Shown one piece after another: positions 8,001 to 16,146 of a DNA stretch of 64,000 nucleotides. The position numbers and the translations under genes were made by a program. Source of the stretch: an uncultured Clostridia bacterium (GTDB lineage Bacteria > Bacillota > Clostridia > Oscillospirales > Ruminococcaceae). The notes beneath the pieces were generated by a model. It was not told the DNA's origin. It did not search any database and worked only from the letters and a program-made list of their open reading frames with translations. Numbering within the stretch: position 1 is the stretch's first letter; each line of letters starts with the position of its first letter. The stretch lies in NCBI GenBank assembly GCA_947383835.1, contig CANDEV010000002.1, positions 233,225 through 297,224 of the forward strand, given 5' to 3'.

Positions 8001-8444
8001 ATGAAAAAAGTATTAGCTATTGTTGTTTTAACTATGGCGATTGTTTTTTCTTCTGTTTTGATATCTGCACCAATTATAAATAATAGTATTGCGAAAAAAA
8101 CGGCAAATGAACTTGTAGATTTACCGCTTCCAAACAGCACAGAGTTTATTGAGTCTATATATAAAGCAGGAAAACTAGTTGGAAACGGTAACGGAATGCA
8201 ATATTTTGGAGCTATTCTAATTAGAAGTGAACTCTCTTTAGATGAATTAAAAAAATATTATTTAGAATTTGCAGATAGTGAATGGAAATTTATAGTTGAA
8301 AATCAGATAGATACAGATGTAAGAATAATTGAACATGCAATGTTGACATTTAAAACAGATATAGACGGAAATAATTATTATATTGTTTATTCATGGGGGA
8401 ATAATAACACTATTTTTCACGAATTTGACATAAGAGGGCATTGA
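8001..8444 (+). CDS. hypothetical exported or membrane-anchored protein
   Basis: A 147-residue protein with an N-terminal hydrophobic segment (residues 3-28, preceded by two lysines) that is a signal peptide or anchor, then a hydrophilic extracellular region of about 115 residues. No lipobox cysteine and no family recognised. It is AT-rich compared with neighbours. AGGTGG lies about 9 bases upstream of ATG 8001. It is followed by a bidirectional terminator that separates it from sigG. Confidence 0.6.
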   Translation: MKKVLAIVVLTMAIVFSSVLISAPIINNSIAKKTANELVDLPLPNSTEFIESIYKAGKLVGNGNGMQYFGAILIRSELSLDELKKYYLEFADSEWKFIVENQIDTDVRIIEHAMLTFKTDIDGNNYYIVYSWGNNNTIFHEFDIRGH

Positions 8445-8560
8445 TTCAACTTCCGGTTTGCAGAGTAGTTCATTGAAACACATTTTTAAAAAGGAGAAAC
8501 AAATAAATATTCAGCAGAATTTTGAATCATATTATTTGGATCATAAAAGCGAATTGATAT

Positions 8561-8602
8561 AAAAAAGGATAGAATTACCAAAAAATTCTATCCTTTTTAT
8601 TT
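8561..8602. terminator. bidirectional terminator between the 8001 gene and sigG
   Basis: AAAAAGGATAGAATT and AATTCTATCCTTTTT form a 15-bp stem with a short loop. The A/T runs at both ends terminate both convergent genes. Confidence 0.88.
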
Positions 8603-9372
8603 TATATCTGCCCTTTTATCTTGCATAAGGTGTTTTTTTCCAGTCTGGAAACCTGCGCCTGTGAAATGCCTATCTCATTGGCGACCTCAACCTGCGTTTT
8701 GCCTAAGAAAAAACGCAGGTAAAGTATATTTTTCTCCCTTGGCTGGAGCATATTAATGGCTTCTTTGAGTGAAATTTCGTCAAGCCAGTTGGAATCATCG
8801 TTTTTGTCACCCACTTGATCGAGAACGTAAAGAGTGTCCCCCGCGTCCGAATAAACAGGCTCGTAAAGCGACACAGGGTCGGTAATGCTTTCAAGAGCGA
8901 GAACCACATCTGACTGCTTTACGCCTATCATGTCGGCGATTTCTTTCATGGTGGGGTCTTTCTGATTTTTCGCGGTAAGCTGTTCCTTAGCCTGCATTGC
9001 CTTGTAAGCAAGGTCGCGGAGGGAGCGGCTGACACGAATAGGGTTGTTGTCCCGCATATAACGCCTGACCTCGCCGCATATCATGGGTACAGCATATGTT
9101 GAAAACCGCACGTCAAGGTCGGTATTGAAATTGTCGATAGCTTTCATAAGACCTATGCAGCCCACCTGAAATAGGTCATCGGCGTTCTCACCCCTGCCGA
9201 TAAACTTTTGTATAACGCTTAAAACAAGCCTCAGATTTCCGTTGATAAGCTTGTCCCGCGCGCTTTTGTCGCCCTTTTTGCACTTCTTTAAAAGCTCCAT
9301 TTTTTCCGCCTCTGTAAGTACTGTAAGCTTAGATGTATCAACTCCGCTTATATCGACTTTATTATAATACAT
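8602..9372 (-). CDS. sigG: forespore RNA polymerase sigma factor SigG
   Basis: A 256-residue sigma-70 family factor of the late forespore. The N-terminus MYYNKVDISGVDTSKL matches the conserved SigG start. Region 2 (NLRLVLSVIQKF, DDLFQVGCIGLMKAIDNF, FSTYAVPMICGEVRRYMRD) and region 4 (REKNILYLRFFLGKTQVEVANEIGISQAQVSRLEK) are intact. ATG 9372 was chosen over an upstream TTG because it restores the family N-terminus and has AGGAG 8 bases upstream. That AGGAG overlaps the base of a 10-bp hairpin (9384-9415). It lies downstream of spoIIGA-sigE on the same strand, the usual order. Confidence 0.97.
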   Translation of the reverse strand: MYYNKVDISGVDTSKLTVLTEAEKMELLKKCKKGDKSARDKLINGNLRLVLSVIQKFIGRGENADDLFQVGCIGLMKAIDNFNTDLDVRFSTYAVPMICGEVRRYMRDNNPIRVSRSLRDLAYKAMQAKEQLTAKNQKDPTMKEIADMIGVKQSDVVLALESITDPVSLYEPVYSDAGDTLYVLDQVGDKNDDSNWLDEISLKEAINMLQPREKNILYLRFFLGKTQVEVANEIGISQAQVSRLEKNTLCKIKGQI

Positions 9373-9383
9373 AGCAATAGCTC

Positions 9384-9415
9384 CTGACAATAAATTCTAT
9401 TAAGATTATTGTCAG
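9384..9415 (-). promoter_or_regulatory. hairpin abutting the sigG ribosome-binding site
   Basis: On the minus strand CTGACAATAA and TTATTGTCAG form a perfect 10-bp stem with a 12-base loop. The last two bases of the 3' arm are the first two bases of the sigG AGGAG site. No T-run follows, so it does not look like a terminator. It lies in the 106-bp sigE-sigG gap. Confidence 0.75.
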
Positions 9416-9477
9416 AAGCCTTTTTTAATATTCATGAAGTAATGTAAACAAAATTTGGAAATTGTGTGCAGTAATTA

Positions 9478-10191
9478 CTATAATATAATTTTTTCCAGTT
9501 CTCTTCTAAGCTTTTTTATAATTCTTTTTTCAAGACGTGATATGTAGGATTGAGATATACCCAAAGCGTCCGCAACCTCCTTTTGGGTTTTTTCGTTGCC
9601 GTCAACAAGCCCGAAGCGCATTTTCATTATGCACCTTTCCCGCTCAGGGAGTCTTTCAACTGCCTCAAGGAGAATATGCTTTTCCGCCTCGCTTTCAATG
9701 CCGCCGTTTACTGTGTCCTCGTCCGTTCCCAAAATGTCCGACAGGAGCAGTTCGTTGCCGTCCCAATCAATGTTTAAAGGTTCGTCTATGGAAATTTCAT
9801 TTTTGTGCTGGCTGGATTTCCGCAGGTACATTAATATCTCGTTTTCAATACATCTCGAAGCATATGTGGCAAGCTTTATATTCTTGCTGGGACAAAAGGT
9901 TTTCACCGCTTTTATAAGTCCAATAGTGCCTATGGAAACTAAGTCCTCGATTCCTATGCCTGTGGACTCAAATTTTTTAGCAATATATACCACAAGGCGA
10001 AGGTTGTGAGTTATAAGAAGCTGCCGCGCTTTTTCCGCGTCTATTTCAAGAAGCTGAAAGGCTTCCTCCTCCTGTGTCTTTGAAAGGGGAGCAGGGAGGG
10101 TCTCCGGACCGTTTATGTAAAAAATATCGCTTCTTTTCCGAGTTTTAAAAAGCGTCCCCAGCTTTTCGGCAAATCTTTTAAGTGCGTTCAT
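9478..10191 (-). CDS. sigE: mother-cell sigma factor precursor pro-SigE
   Basis: A 237-residue sporulation sigma factor for the early mother cell. The first 25-30 residues (MNALKRFAEKLGTLF...) form the amphipathic pro-sequence cleaved by SpoIIGA. Region 2 includes NLRLVVYIAKKF, DLVSIGTIGLIKAVKTF and LATYASRCIENEILMYLR; region 4 is RERCIMKMRFGL with TQKEVADALGISQSYISRLEKR. AAAGGAA lies 9 bases before the ATG. It starts 23 bp after the spoIIGA stop, so protease and substrate are co-transcribed. Confidence 0.97.
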   Translation of the reverse strand: MNALKRFAEKLGTLFKTRKRSDIFYINGPETLPAPLSKTQEEEAFQLLEIDAEKARQLLITHNLRLVVYIAKKFESTGIGIEDLVSIGTIGLIKAVKTFCPSKNIKLATYASRCIENEILMYLRKSSQHKNEISIDEPLNIDWDGNELLLSDILGTDEDTVNGGIESEAEKHILLEAVERLPERERCIMKMRFGLVDGNEKTQKEVADALGISQSYISRLEKRIIKKLRRELEKIIL

Positions 10192-10214
10192 TTATATCAG
10201 TTCCTTTCAAAAAA

Positions 10215-11051
10215 TTATAATATTTTCGGATTGAAAACAGCGTACTCCATGTCCCTGTCAACAACGCCTATGTAGGCGCTTACAGACTTGCGCCTTCCGG
10301 TTTCTTCGTTTTTCAGTATTACACATTCCGGGACAAATATGGGTAACATTCCTCCCGAGGATATGGTAGAGAACGGAATAAACCGCCAACCCTCCATATG
10401 ACTGGAACAGTCCGCCGATAGTACCGCGTCAAGCTCAGGTTTTACAAAAAGTTCGGAAAGCTCATTCCTGCCGCAAACTATTACAGGTCTGCCAGTAAAA
10501 ATGTCGGTAAGATTGTTGCAGGTGTCTCCCACCGCTGCAAAGGAAACCGATTTACCCTCCCGCATAACAGTAACGGCGTATTTGGTATCGAGAGAATTTT
10601 TTCCGTCAATATAATATCTGAAAACAGAAATTGCCGCATATGATATGATTGTTGAAATAACAAGAGTTAAAAGGGAAATATTTACATAAAGAACTGAATT
10701 ATGCCATAGCATATTTTGTCCGCCGGAGAGCACCGATATTCCGTACTCTATCCCTGCAAAAACAAAACAAACAAATAAGAAAACAAGTCCTGTTTTTAGC
10801 ATTTCTCCGGCAGATCTGCTGCCAAACGCTGTAATTATCATAAGATATGCCGAAAGTATCCGAATAAGAAGCAATAGCAAATTGCCAAGCTGCGGCATAA
10901 GTATCACAAGAGAAAAAACACTTCCCACAATTGCGGCGGCTATGCACCTCCCATTCCTGAGAGGGGAGTGGGAAAGCCTTGCCGCAGCTTTAAGGAGAAA
11001 AAAATTTGCGTAAATACTTGTAATAATCAACACGTCAATATATATATACAC
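10215..11051 (-). CDS. spoIIGA: SpoIIGA pro-SigE-processing aspartic protease
   Basis: A 278-residue septal protease. The N-terminal half has about five membrane helices, and the C-terminal half is a retropepsin-like aspartic protease domain with the catalytic Asp in GDTCNNLTD, followed by the GRPVIVCG strand. GTG 11051 is preferred over an in-frame GTG 9 bases upstream: it gives a start of YIYIDV after Met, like the Bacillus protein, and has AGGTGA 4 bases before it. A Spo0A-box-like sequence and a TATAAT lie upstream (11084-11117). Confidence 0.93.
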   Translation of the reverse strand: MYIYIDVLIITSIYANFFLLKAAARLSHSPLRNGRCIAAAIVGSVFSLVILMPQLGNLLLLLIRILSAYLMIITAFGSRSAGEMLKTGLVFLFVCFVFAGIEYGISVLSGGQNMLWHNSVLYVNISLLTLVISTIISYAAISVFRYYIDGKNSLDTKYAVTVMREGKSVSFAAVGDTCNNLTDIFTGRPVIVCGRNELSELFVKPELDAVLSADCSSHMEGWRFIPFSTISSGGMLPIFVPECVILKNEETGRRKSVSAYIGVVDRDMEYAVFNPKIL

Positions 11052-11083
11052 TAAAATCACCTGTAATTATTTGGTATGATTTT

Positions 11084-11117
11084 ATTATATATCACGGCTT
11101 ATCCAAAAACTGTCGAT
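11084..11117 (-). promoter_or_regulatory. candidate Spo0A-activated spoIIG promoter
   Basis: On the minus strand ATCGACA (11111-11117) is the complement of TGTCGAT, one base from the Spo0A box TGTCGAA. It sits 21 bp upstream of a perfect TATAAT (11084-11089). The over-long spacing with a 0A-like box in the -35 position is the architecture known for B. subtilis spoIIG. A second box was not clear. Confidence 0.6.
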
Positions 11118-11150
11118 TATGGGACAACATTAAAAATCGTCGGAATAAAT

Positions 11151-11180
11151 AAAAAAGTCCTCCGAAATTCATCGGAGGAC
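11151..11180 (-). terminator. terminator upstream of spoIIGA, oriented leftward
   Basis: GTCCTCCGA and TCGGAGGAC form a perfect 9-bp stem with a 6-base loop, followed on the minus strand by TTTTTT. It ends the leftward cheV transcript and insulates spoIIGA. Confidence 0.9.
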
Positions 11181-11248
11181 AAGCAATATTTCTTTTTATG
11201 ATATTATCGCTCAAAGTTTATCATGCACGTTTTTGCATTTATATGTAA

Positions 11249-12166
11249 TTATTTGGAAAGTAAGTCAATAAGGTAACTGATAAGCTCCTTTATCTGCGGT
11301 TTGGAGAACTGACCGTCCGCACCTACTGATTTGCCCTTTGCGATCATCTGCTCATTGATAAGAGACGAGAACAGCAATACAGGTATCTTTCTTAAAACAG
11401 GGTCGTCCTTTATAAGCTTCGTGAGCCTGTGACCATCCATTTTTGGCATTTCAATATCGCTGATAACGCAGGAAATATTTTCGGTAATGTCATCATTTCT
11501 GTCCTTGAAGCTTGAAACATATTCCCAAGCGTCCTGACCGTTGCTGAATGACACAATATTGTGAAATCCGATGTTGGACAGAGCGTCTGTTATCATTTTA
11601 TTAAGGAATTTAGAGTCATCCGCAATAACAAGTCGCTTATTGCCGATATCTGCGCCGGGACGGTGAATCTTATCAAGACCTGTAACATCGAGACCTGCTT
11701 CACGGTTAAGCATGGAAACGATCTTCTCAAAATCAAGAATTATAATTATCCTGCCGTCGATCTTTGCGACACCGGTGGAAAGTCCTGCCGCGCCGCTGCT
11801 GTCACCGCTTGAAACCGCAGGAGGATCGGAAATATCAGACCATGAAATTCTTTGTATACCTTTAACGCTTGTAACATGGAAAGCAACGTGTATACGGTTG
11901 AATTCGCATATGATAAAAATTTCTTTTCCCGTGCTTGTGTGAGATGTGTGTATCACCTTATGTAAATCAATTACCGAGATAAGCTTATCTCGAGGGATAA
12001 ATACGCCCTCAACTTCGTCGGGAGCATTCGGAACGGGAGTGACGTCCTGATTGATCATTATTTCAACGACCTTGGAAATATTGATTCCGAAATTATTGTC
12101 GCCCACTTGAAATTCGAGGAGTTCAAGCTCGTTTGTTCCGCTTTCAAGTAAAATATTGGTATTCAT
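11249..12166 (-). CDS. cheV: CheV chemotaxis coupling protein (CheW plus receiver)
   Basis: A 305-residue protein with an N-terminal CheW domain (about 10-165, with ELLEFQVGDNNFGINISKVVEI and the PNAPDEVEGVFIPRDKLISVIDL coupling strand) and a C-terminal response-regulator receiver (about 178-300). The receiver has RLVIADDS, phospho-acceptor Asp in SDIEMPKMDGH, the LFSS threonine/serine-equivalent position, and the conserved FSKP lysine. It couples chemoreceptors to CheA with phosphorylation feedback. GGAAGGAG lies 7 bases before the ATG. No other chemotaxis gene is nearby; single cheV genes are common in Firmicutes. Confidence 0.95.
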   Translation of the reverse strand: MNTNILLESGTNELELLEFQVGDNNFGINISKVVEIMINQDVTPVPNAPDEVEGVFIPRDKLISVIDLHKVIHTSHTSTGKEIFIICEFNRIHVAFHVTSVKGIQRISWSDISDPPAVSSGDSSGAAGLSTGVAKIDGRIIIILDFEKIVSMLNREAGLDVTGLDKIHRPGADIGNKRLVIADDSKFLNKMITDALSNIGFHNIVSFSNGQDAWEYVSSFKDRNDDITENISCVISDIEMPKMDGHRLTKLIKDDPVLRKIPVLLFSSLINEQMIAKGKSVGADGQFSKPQIKELISYLIDLLSK

Positions 12167-12484
12167 AGGAAATCTCCTTCCTGAATTTTATTATAGCCGC
12201 AGCCTGAGATCACGGTAAAATCGGAAATAGACCGAATTTCCGCACAATGGCGCAGAGCATTACAAAAAGTTCTTATACAATTATACAACAACTCGGCAAA
12301 AAAATCAACACATTTTGCAGAAAAAATAAAAATATTTTACAAATGCAGGATACTGAGTACTTTGACTCTGCATGGTCCCTATAAATGGGCAAAGTGAAAA
12401 CAAATTTGAAAGTTGTCAGTGTACAGAATTTGTTATTCGCAGCTTTCTTTACGGGTAAATAAAAAATTTTTTCAAAAAATGACA
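12167..12484. other. intergenic region upstream of cheV
   Basis: 318 bp with no convincing gene. It contains a 7-bp dyad (CGGAAAT/ATTTCCG, 12222-12242) and a minus-strand TATAAT about 25 bases before the cheV ATG, with only a weak -35. The rest is AT-rich and unremarkable. Confidence 0.5.
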
Positions 12485-12485
12485 A

Positions 12486-12516
12486 AGAAAAAAGTTCCTG
12501 CACTTCTACAGAAACT
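12486..12516 (-). terminator. terminator of tRNA-Thr
   Basis: On the minus strand AGTTTCTG and CAGGAACT pair (one T-G) around an 8-base loop and run into TTTTTTC. Confidence 0.8.
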
Positions 12517-12544
12517 TTACCTGTTCAGGGGAGACGTTCCCATC

Positions 12545-12620
12545 TGGAGCTGGGAATGGGACTCGAACCCACGACCTGCGCATTACGAATGCGCTGCTCT
12601 ACCAACTGAGCTATTCCAGC
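12545..12620 (-). tRNA. tRNA-Thr (CGT)
   Basis: A 76-nt cloverleaf on the minus strand. The anticodon arm GCGCA-TTCGTAA-TGCGC gives CGT, the T-arm is GTGGGTTCGAGTCCCAT, the discriminator is T, and CCA is encoded. Acceptor GCTGGAA against TCCCAGC leaves one A-C mismatch at the sixth pair; otherwise all arms pair. It is a single-gene unit with its own promoter and terminator. Confidence 0.93.
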
Positions 12621-12640
12621 AAAAAAATTAATACTCTTAT

Positions 12641-12669
12641 ATTATAAATGGGAAATGAAAAAAAGTCAA
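12641..12669 (-). promoter_or_regulatory. promoter of tRNA-Thr
   Basis: TTGACT and TATAAT on the minus strand with 17 bp spacing, 20 bp upstream of the tRNA. Confidence 0.88.
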
Positions 12670-12688
12670 GAGAAATTTTCAAATTTGT

Positions 12689-12717
12689 TTGAAATTTATA
12701 AAAAAGTATGTTATAAT
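12689..12717 (+). promoter_or_regulatory. promoter of the 12774 membrane-protein operon
   Basis: TTGAAA (12689-12694) and TATAAT (12712-12717) with 17 bp spacing, back to back with the tRNA-Thr promoter. Confidence 0.8.
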
Positions 12718-12773
12718 AAATGTGTTATATTGTTTTTTGTAACATTTTATATTTTTATGCTTGGGAGGACGCT

Positions 12774-14099
12774 ATGTCTCGTGTTAAAAAAAAGGTATCC
12801 GCTTTTGCGGTTATAGAAATGATACTTATAATATTGCTTGTACTCGTTATGGCTGCAATGATAGCTTTCAATTTTTTGTTCAAAAATAAGGACGCTCCGG
12901 TATCTGTTTTCGGATTAAACTTTTACATAACCAAAGATGTTAAGATGCAGCCGAAAATTCCCAAAGATACTTTTATAATCGCTAAAAAGTCGGAAATACC
13001 GAATATTGTTGAAAATTCGGTAATTCTCTGCTATGTAGGGGATTACACAACCCTTATACGTGTCAAAGAAATTCAGCAGGAGGCGGATAAAACCTACTAT
13101 GTGGTAAAGTTTGACACTGACGATGACACCAAGACTTTTCGTATAAGTTCGGACGCTGTTATCTCAAAAGCTGTCAGACAGGACGAAATTTTAGGCAAGG
13201 TCCTCAATTTTGCAACTTCTACAGTAGGTATTATCATTGCTGTGGTAATACCGCTCATATTTATTATAGCTATTCAGGTGGCAAGAATTTTGGGTATACG
13301 CCGTCTTGAGGAGGAAGCTGCATCACTTGATGATATTGACGAGCTGATAAGCTCGCGGGACGAGGAAAGTCCCGCTCCCGTAACGTTTACTGAGCCTAAA
13401 TTTATTGAGGACGTGACAGGTAAGATACCTCCCGTGTCGAGATATGCGATAAGTGAACCTCCGAAAGATTTTAAGCCCGAACCGAAGCCAGAAAAAGTGA
13501 TGTCGGTTGATAACAGCGGACGTGCAGAGTATGTTCAGCGTCAGCCGGGCAGTAACGAAAAAGAAAATTATCCGTTATTTACGTACGATAGACTTTCCAA
13601 AAACAGGGAACAGGAAAAAGAGCCTGTTGCCATTGGTGCGGCAAAGACAGTGTCAAGGGACGAGCTTTACATTAATAAGCCTACAAAGATAGAGACAGCA
13701 AAGCCGGTAACAGACGAATTCCTTGACAAATACGCTCCAAAGCCTGTTGTGAGCGAGGAGGAGCTTTTCGATGATGAAAACAGCAAGTCTGTTGTTTTTA
13801 CGCCTCATTTGAGTAATATTATACCTGACAGCATAGCCGCAGTCCAAGAAGAAATGGAGACTCCCAAAGCTCCTAAAAAATCGGGCTTTGAGGAAAGCGT
13901 AAAATCGTACTATGAAAAGGTTGTCGTACCCGAGGACGTTAAGCTCCCCGAACCTGCTGTTGAGGAAACAATTACCATTCCCGAAAACGCTGTGCGTCCC
14001 AAGGAAACCCTCGCTCCCCCCAAGAAGAAAAACAGCAGCAAGGCACTTGCCGAGCTTATGAGCATTATCGACGCGGAGGAAACAAAGCTGAAGAAATAG
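12774..14099 (+). CDS. membrane protein with degenerate signal-peptidase-like domain
   Basis: A 441-residue protein with membrane helices at about 12-35 and 151-172, a small extracytoplasmic domain between them and a 265-residue acidic, proline-rich cytoplasmic tail. The outer domain follows the layout of SipW/archaeal-type signal peptidase I: a strand, then VKMQPKIPKDTFII where active enzymes have SMxP, then YTTLIRVKEI where they have HRV, then RISSDAV...ILGKVL before the second helix. Catalytic Ser and His would be Lys57 and Ile95, so it is probably inactive. The family link is inference from pattern. GGGAGG lies before ATG 12774. A HAD gene follows at 8 bp. Confidence 0.65.
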   Translation: MSRVKKKVSAFAVIEMILIILLVLVMAAMIAFNFLFKNKDAPVSVFGLNFYITKDVKMQPKIPKDTFIIAKKSEIPNIVENSVILCYVGDYTTLIRVKEIQQEADKTYYVVKFDTDDDTKTFRISSDAVISKAVRQDEILGKVLNFATSTVGIIIAVVIPLIFIIAIQVARILGIRRLEEEAASLDDIDELISSRDEESPAPVTFTEPKFIEDVTGKIPPVSRYAISEPPKDFKPEPKPEKVMSVDNSGRAEYVQRQPGSNEKENYPLFTYDRLSKNREQEKEPVAIGAAKTVSRDELYINKPTKIETAKPVTDEFLDKYAPKPVVSEEELFDDENSKSVVFTPHLSNIIPDSIAAVQEEMETPKAPKKSGFEESVKSYYEKVVVPEDVKLPEPAVEETITIPENAVRPKETLAPPKKKNSSKALAELMSIIDAEETKLKK

Positions 14100-14107
14100 G
14101 TGATAAC

Positions 14108-14743
14108 GTGAATAAAGGTATAATTTTTGATTTGGACGGAACTCTTTGGGACTCATCAGAAAACGTGGTAAAGTCGTGGAACGAGGTGCTTTCCCGCAGG
14201 AGCGAGACCGACAGACAGATAACTATGGCGGATATGCACAATTACATGGGCAGGACTATGAAAAAAATCGCTGAGCTTATGCTCCCCGAACTGTCCGAGG
14301 AAGTCCGCGAAAATATACTTCGTGAGTGCGAAAGACATGAAAATGATTATCTTAGCAGTCACGGCGGGGTGTTATTTCCCGATTTGGAGCAAACATTGGC
14401 AGAACTTTCACAGAATTATAAGCTGTTTATTGTTAGCAATTGCCAAGTTGGGTATATAGAAATGTTTCTGAAATATTACGGATTTGAAAAATATTTTACT
14501 GATACGGAAAATTACGGAAACACAGGCATGGAAAAGGGCGACAATATCCGTCTTGTTGTTGACAGGAACAAGCTTGACAAGGCGGTTTATATCGGCGATA
14601 CCCAGGGAGACTGCGACTCCGCCGACTATGCGGGAATACCCTTTATCCATGCGGCTTACGGCTTTGGGACGATAAACAGGGAAGTGCCAAATGTCAATAG
14701 CTTGCAGGAGATAGCGGAGGTAGTTAAAACGTTTTTAGACTGA
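14108..14743 (+). CDS. HAD superfamily phosphatase
   Basis: A 211-residue haloacid-dehalogenase hydrolase of the PGP/beta-phosphoglucomutase-like group. Motif I is IIFDLDGTLWDSS (nucleophile Asp), followed by an alpha-helical cap, motif II LFIVSNCQ, Lys motif III and motif IV AVYIGDTQGDCDSADYAGIPF. The substrate is probably a small phosphorylated metabolite such as phosphoglycolate, but this is not decided by sequence. The start is GTG 14108, with AGGTGA 4 bases upstream; it is 8 bp from the preceding gene and in an operon with the next. Confidence 0.9.
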   Translation: MNKGIIFDLDGTLWDSSENVVKSWNEVLSRRSETDRQITMADMHNYMGRTMKKIAELMLPELSEEVRENILRECERHENDYLSSHGGVLFPDLEQTLAELSQNYKLFIVSNCQVGYIEMFLKYYGFEKYFTDTENYGNTGMEKGDNIRLVVDRNKLDKAVYIGDTQGDCDSADYAGIPFIHAAYGFGTINREVPNVNSLQEIAEVVKTFLD

Positions 14744-14761
14744 CTTCGGGAGGAGAGCGGC

Positions 14762-16060
14762 GTGAAAATATGCGAAAACTGCGGTAGAGAATACGGCGAC
14801 AACAATCCGTTCTGTCCGTTTTGCGACGAGCGGTATGGTGTTGTTATTCTTGAAAACGACGTTATTTCCGCAAAAGGTTTGCCTCCCTATGTTGAAGAAT
14901 TTCCTGTTATTGGAGAAATAGGTGTAAAGCAGGAAAGCTTTGCAGATAATCGAGACAAGATATACAAAAGAAATATCCGTCTTGCGGCGAGGGAGAATTT
15001 CCTGCCGAAAATGGATGCGCGGGCGGCTTACAAGCCTGTTATGCCTTTGGCGGAAGTAGACAGGGACGGTAAGATAGCCCCATATGTTCCTCCAAATCCT
15101 ATTGTTGAAAAATTTAAAAATATTTGTAAAAAAATAAAATCTATAAAATTAAGCAAAACAGGCAAATCAGTTTTAGGAGTTTTGTCTGTTGCCGCTGTAT
15201 TTTTGGTAGTTGCCGGGTTTAGTTGGTTTGAAACTACTGATACATACGCCGATTATCAATATGAAAAAAGTTGGAAGGAGTCTGAAAAAGAATTTGTGAA
15301 GCAGCAATCTGCATATGCCAAAGCTATTGCGGAGTATCATAATACAAATGTCGAAGCATACTGCATTTACGGTAAAAACAACGCAGTTATGCACCTTATT
15401 GACAACTATAATAGTGATTATGATTTTGCTTATATAAACGATACCGGTAAAAATCTTTCTCTTGCGGATTTCAGCGAACTTTTTTCGTGCGCGGAGGGAA
15501 TGGAAGATTTTAAATTAATGCAGATATATTATCCAAGCGGTGCAGAAGGTCGAATAAACATATTTGACGGGGTTCTTGACATTGAAAATGAAGACTTTAG
15601 TTTAAGCATCGGTTTGGAATATAATGAAAAAAATATTGAAAGAAATCATTTGATAAAGTCCGGAGAAGCAGTTACAGGATATTTGGTTGAAAAGAAAAAT
15701 GTACCGGAAGAAATCATTATTACAAGCGACAGTGGTTTGGAATTAAAGCTTACCGACTGTAGAGAGAGCCGTGCAGTAGACAACGTTTTCAGATATGATT
15801 TTGAATTTAAAAATACTTCAGGCAAAGATATGCTCTATTTTTGGAATGAATTTGCAGGTGCAGAGTATACAGACAGAATTTATAATTTTACGGTAAATTA
15901 TCCAAATGGAGAAAATGCTTATATAAGGTGGAATAATGGGAGTTGTACCGGATATTTTTATCATGCTGTTGATGAACATGGCGAGGTTGTACATGTTCCC
16001 CCATATGTATATTCTGGGAATACTGTAACAGGCTTTATTGAGTTAAACTTTAGGTATTGA
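14762..16060 (+). CDS. zinc-ribbon membrane protein, unknown function
   Basis: A 432-residue protein. The N-terminus carries a zinc ribbon (CENCGREYGDNNPFCPFC, residues 4-21), then a disordered cytoplasmic stretch, one membrane helix at about 138-157, and a 270-residue extracellular domain with beta-rich character. The zinc ribbon plus single helix plus outer domain is a common Firmicutes design; the outer domain was not recognised. It starts at GTG 14762 after GGGAGGAGAG, 18 bp after the HAD gene. The second half is more AT-rich than the first. Confidence 0.7.
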   Translation: MKICENCGREYGDNNPFCPFCDERYGVVILENDVISAKGLPPYVEEFPVIGEIGVKQESFADNRDKIYKRNIRLAARENFLPKMDARAAYKPVMPLAEVDRDGKIAPYVPPNPIVEKFKNICKKIKSIKLSKTGKSVLGVLSVAAVFLVVAGFSWFETTDTYADYQYEKSWKESEKEFVKQQSAYAKAIAEYHNTNVEAYCIYGKNNAVMHLIDNYNSDYDFAYINDTGKNLSLADFSELFSCAEGMEDFKLMQIYYPSGAEGRINIFDGVLDIENEDFSLSIGLEYNEKNIERNHLIKSGEAVTGYLVEKKNVPEEIIITSDSGLELKLTDCRESRAVDNVFRYDFEFKNTSGKDMLYFWNEFAGAEYTDRIYNFTVNYPNGENAYIRWNNGSCTGYFYHAVDEHGEVVHVPPYVYSGNTVTGFIELNFRY

Positions 16061-16078
16061 GATTAATTTGACAAAACA

Positions 16079-16107
16079 TTGACAATAACCTAAAAAAATG
16101 TTATAAT
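16079..16107 (+). promoter_or_regulatory. promoter of the aconitase gene
   Basis: TTGACA (16079-16084) and TATAAT (16102-16107), 17 bp apart, both perfect, 40 bp before the ATG. A second TTGACA lies 11 bp upstream. Confidence 0.88.
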
Positions 16108-16146
16108 TATTATGTATTTTAATGTGAAAAAGAAAGGACGATAAAA

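Noticed and set aside
8498..8562. Short frame starting ATT after an AAAAGGAG site
   Set aside because: ATT is a very rare start codon, the spacing is long, and the 17-residue product ends in the terminator stem; probably decay remnant or chance.
16060..16146. Rex operator before aconitase
   Set aside because: The AT-rich promoter region contains no TTGTTAA/TTAACAA-type palindrome; only the promoter hexamers are clear.
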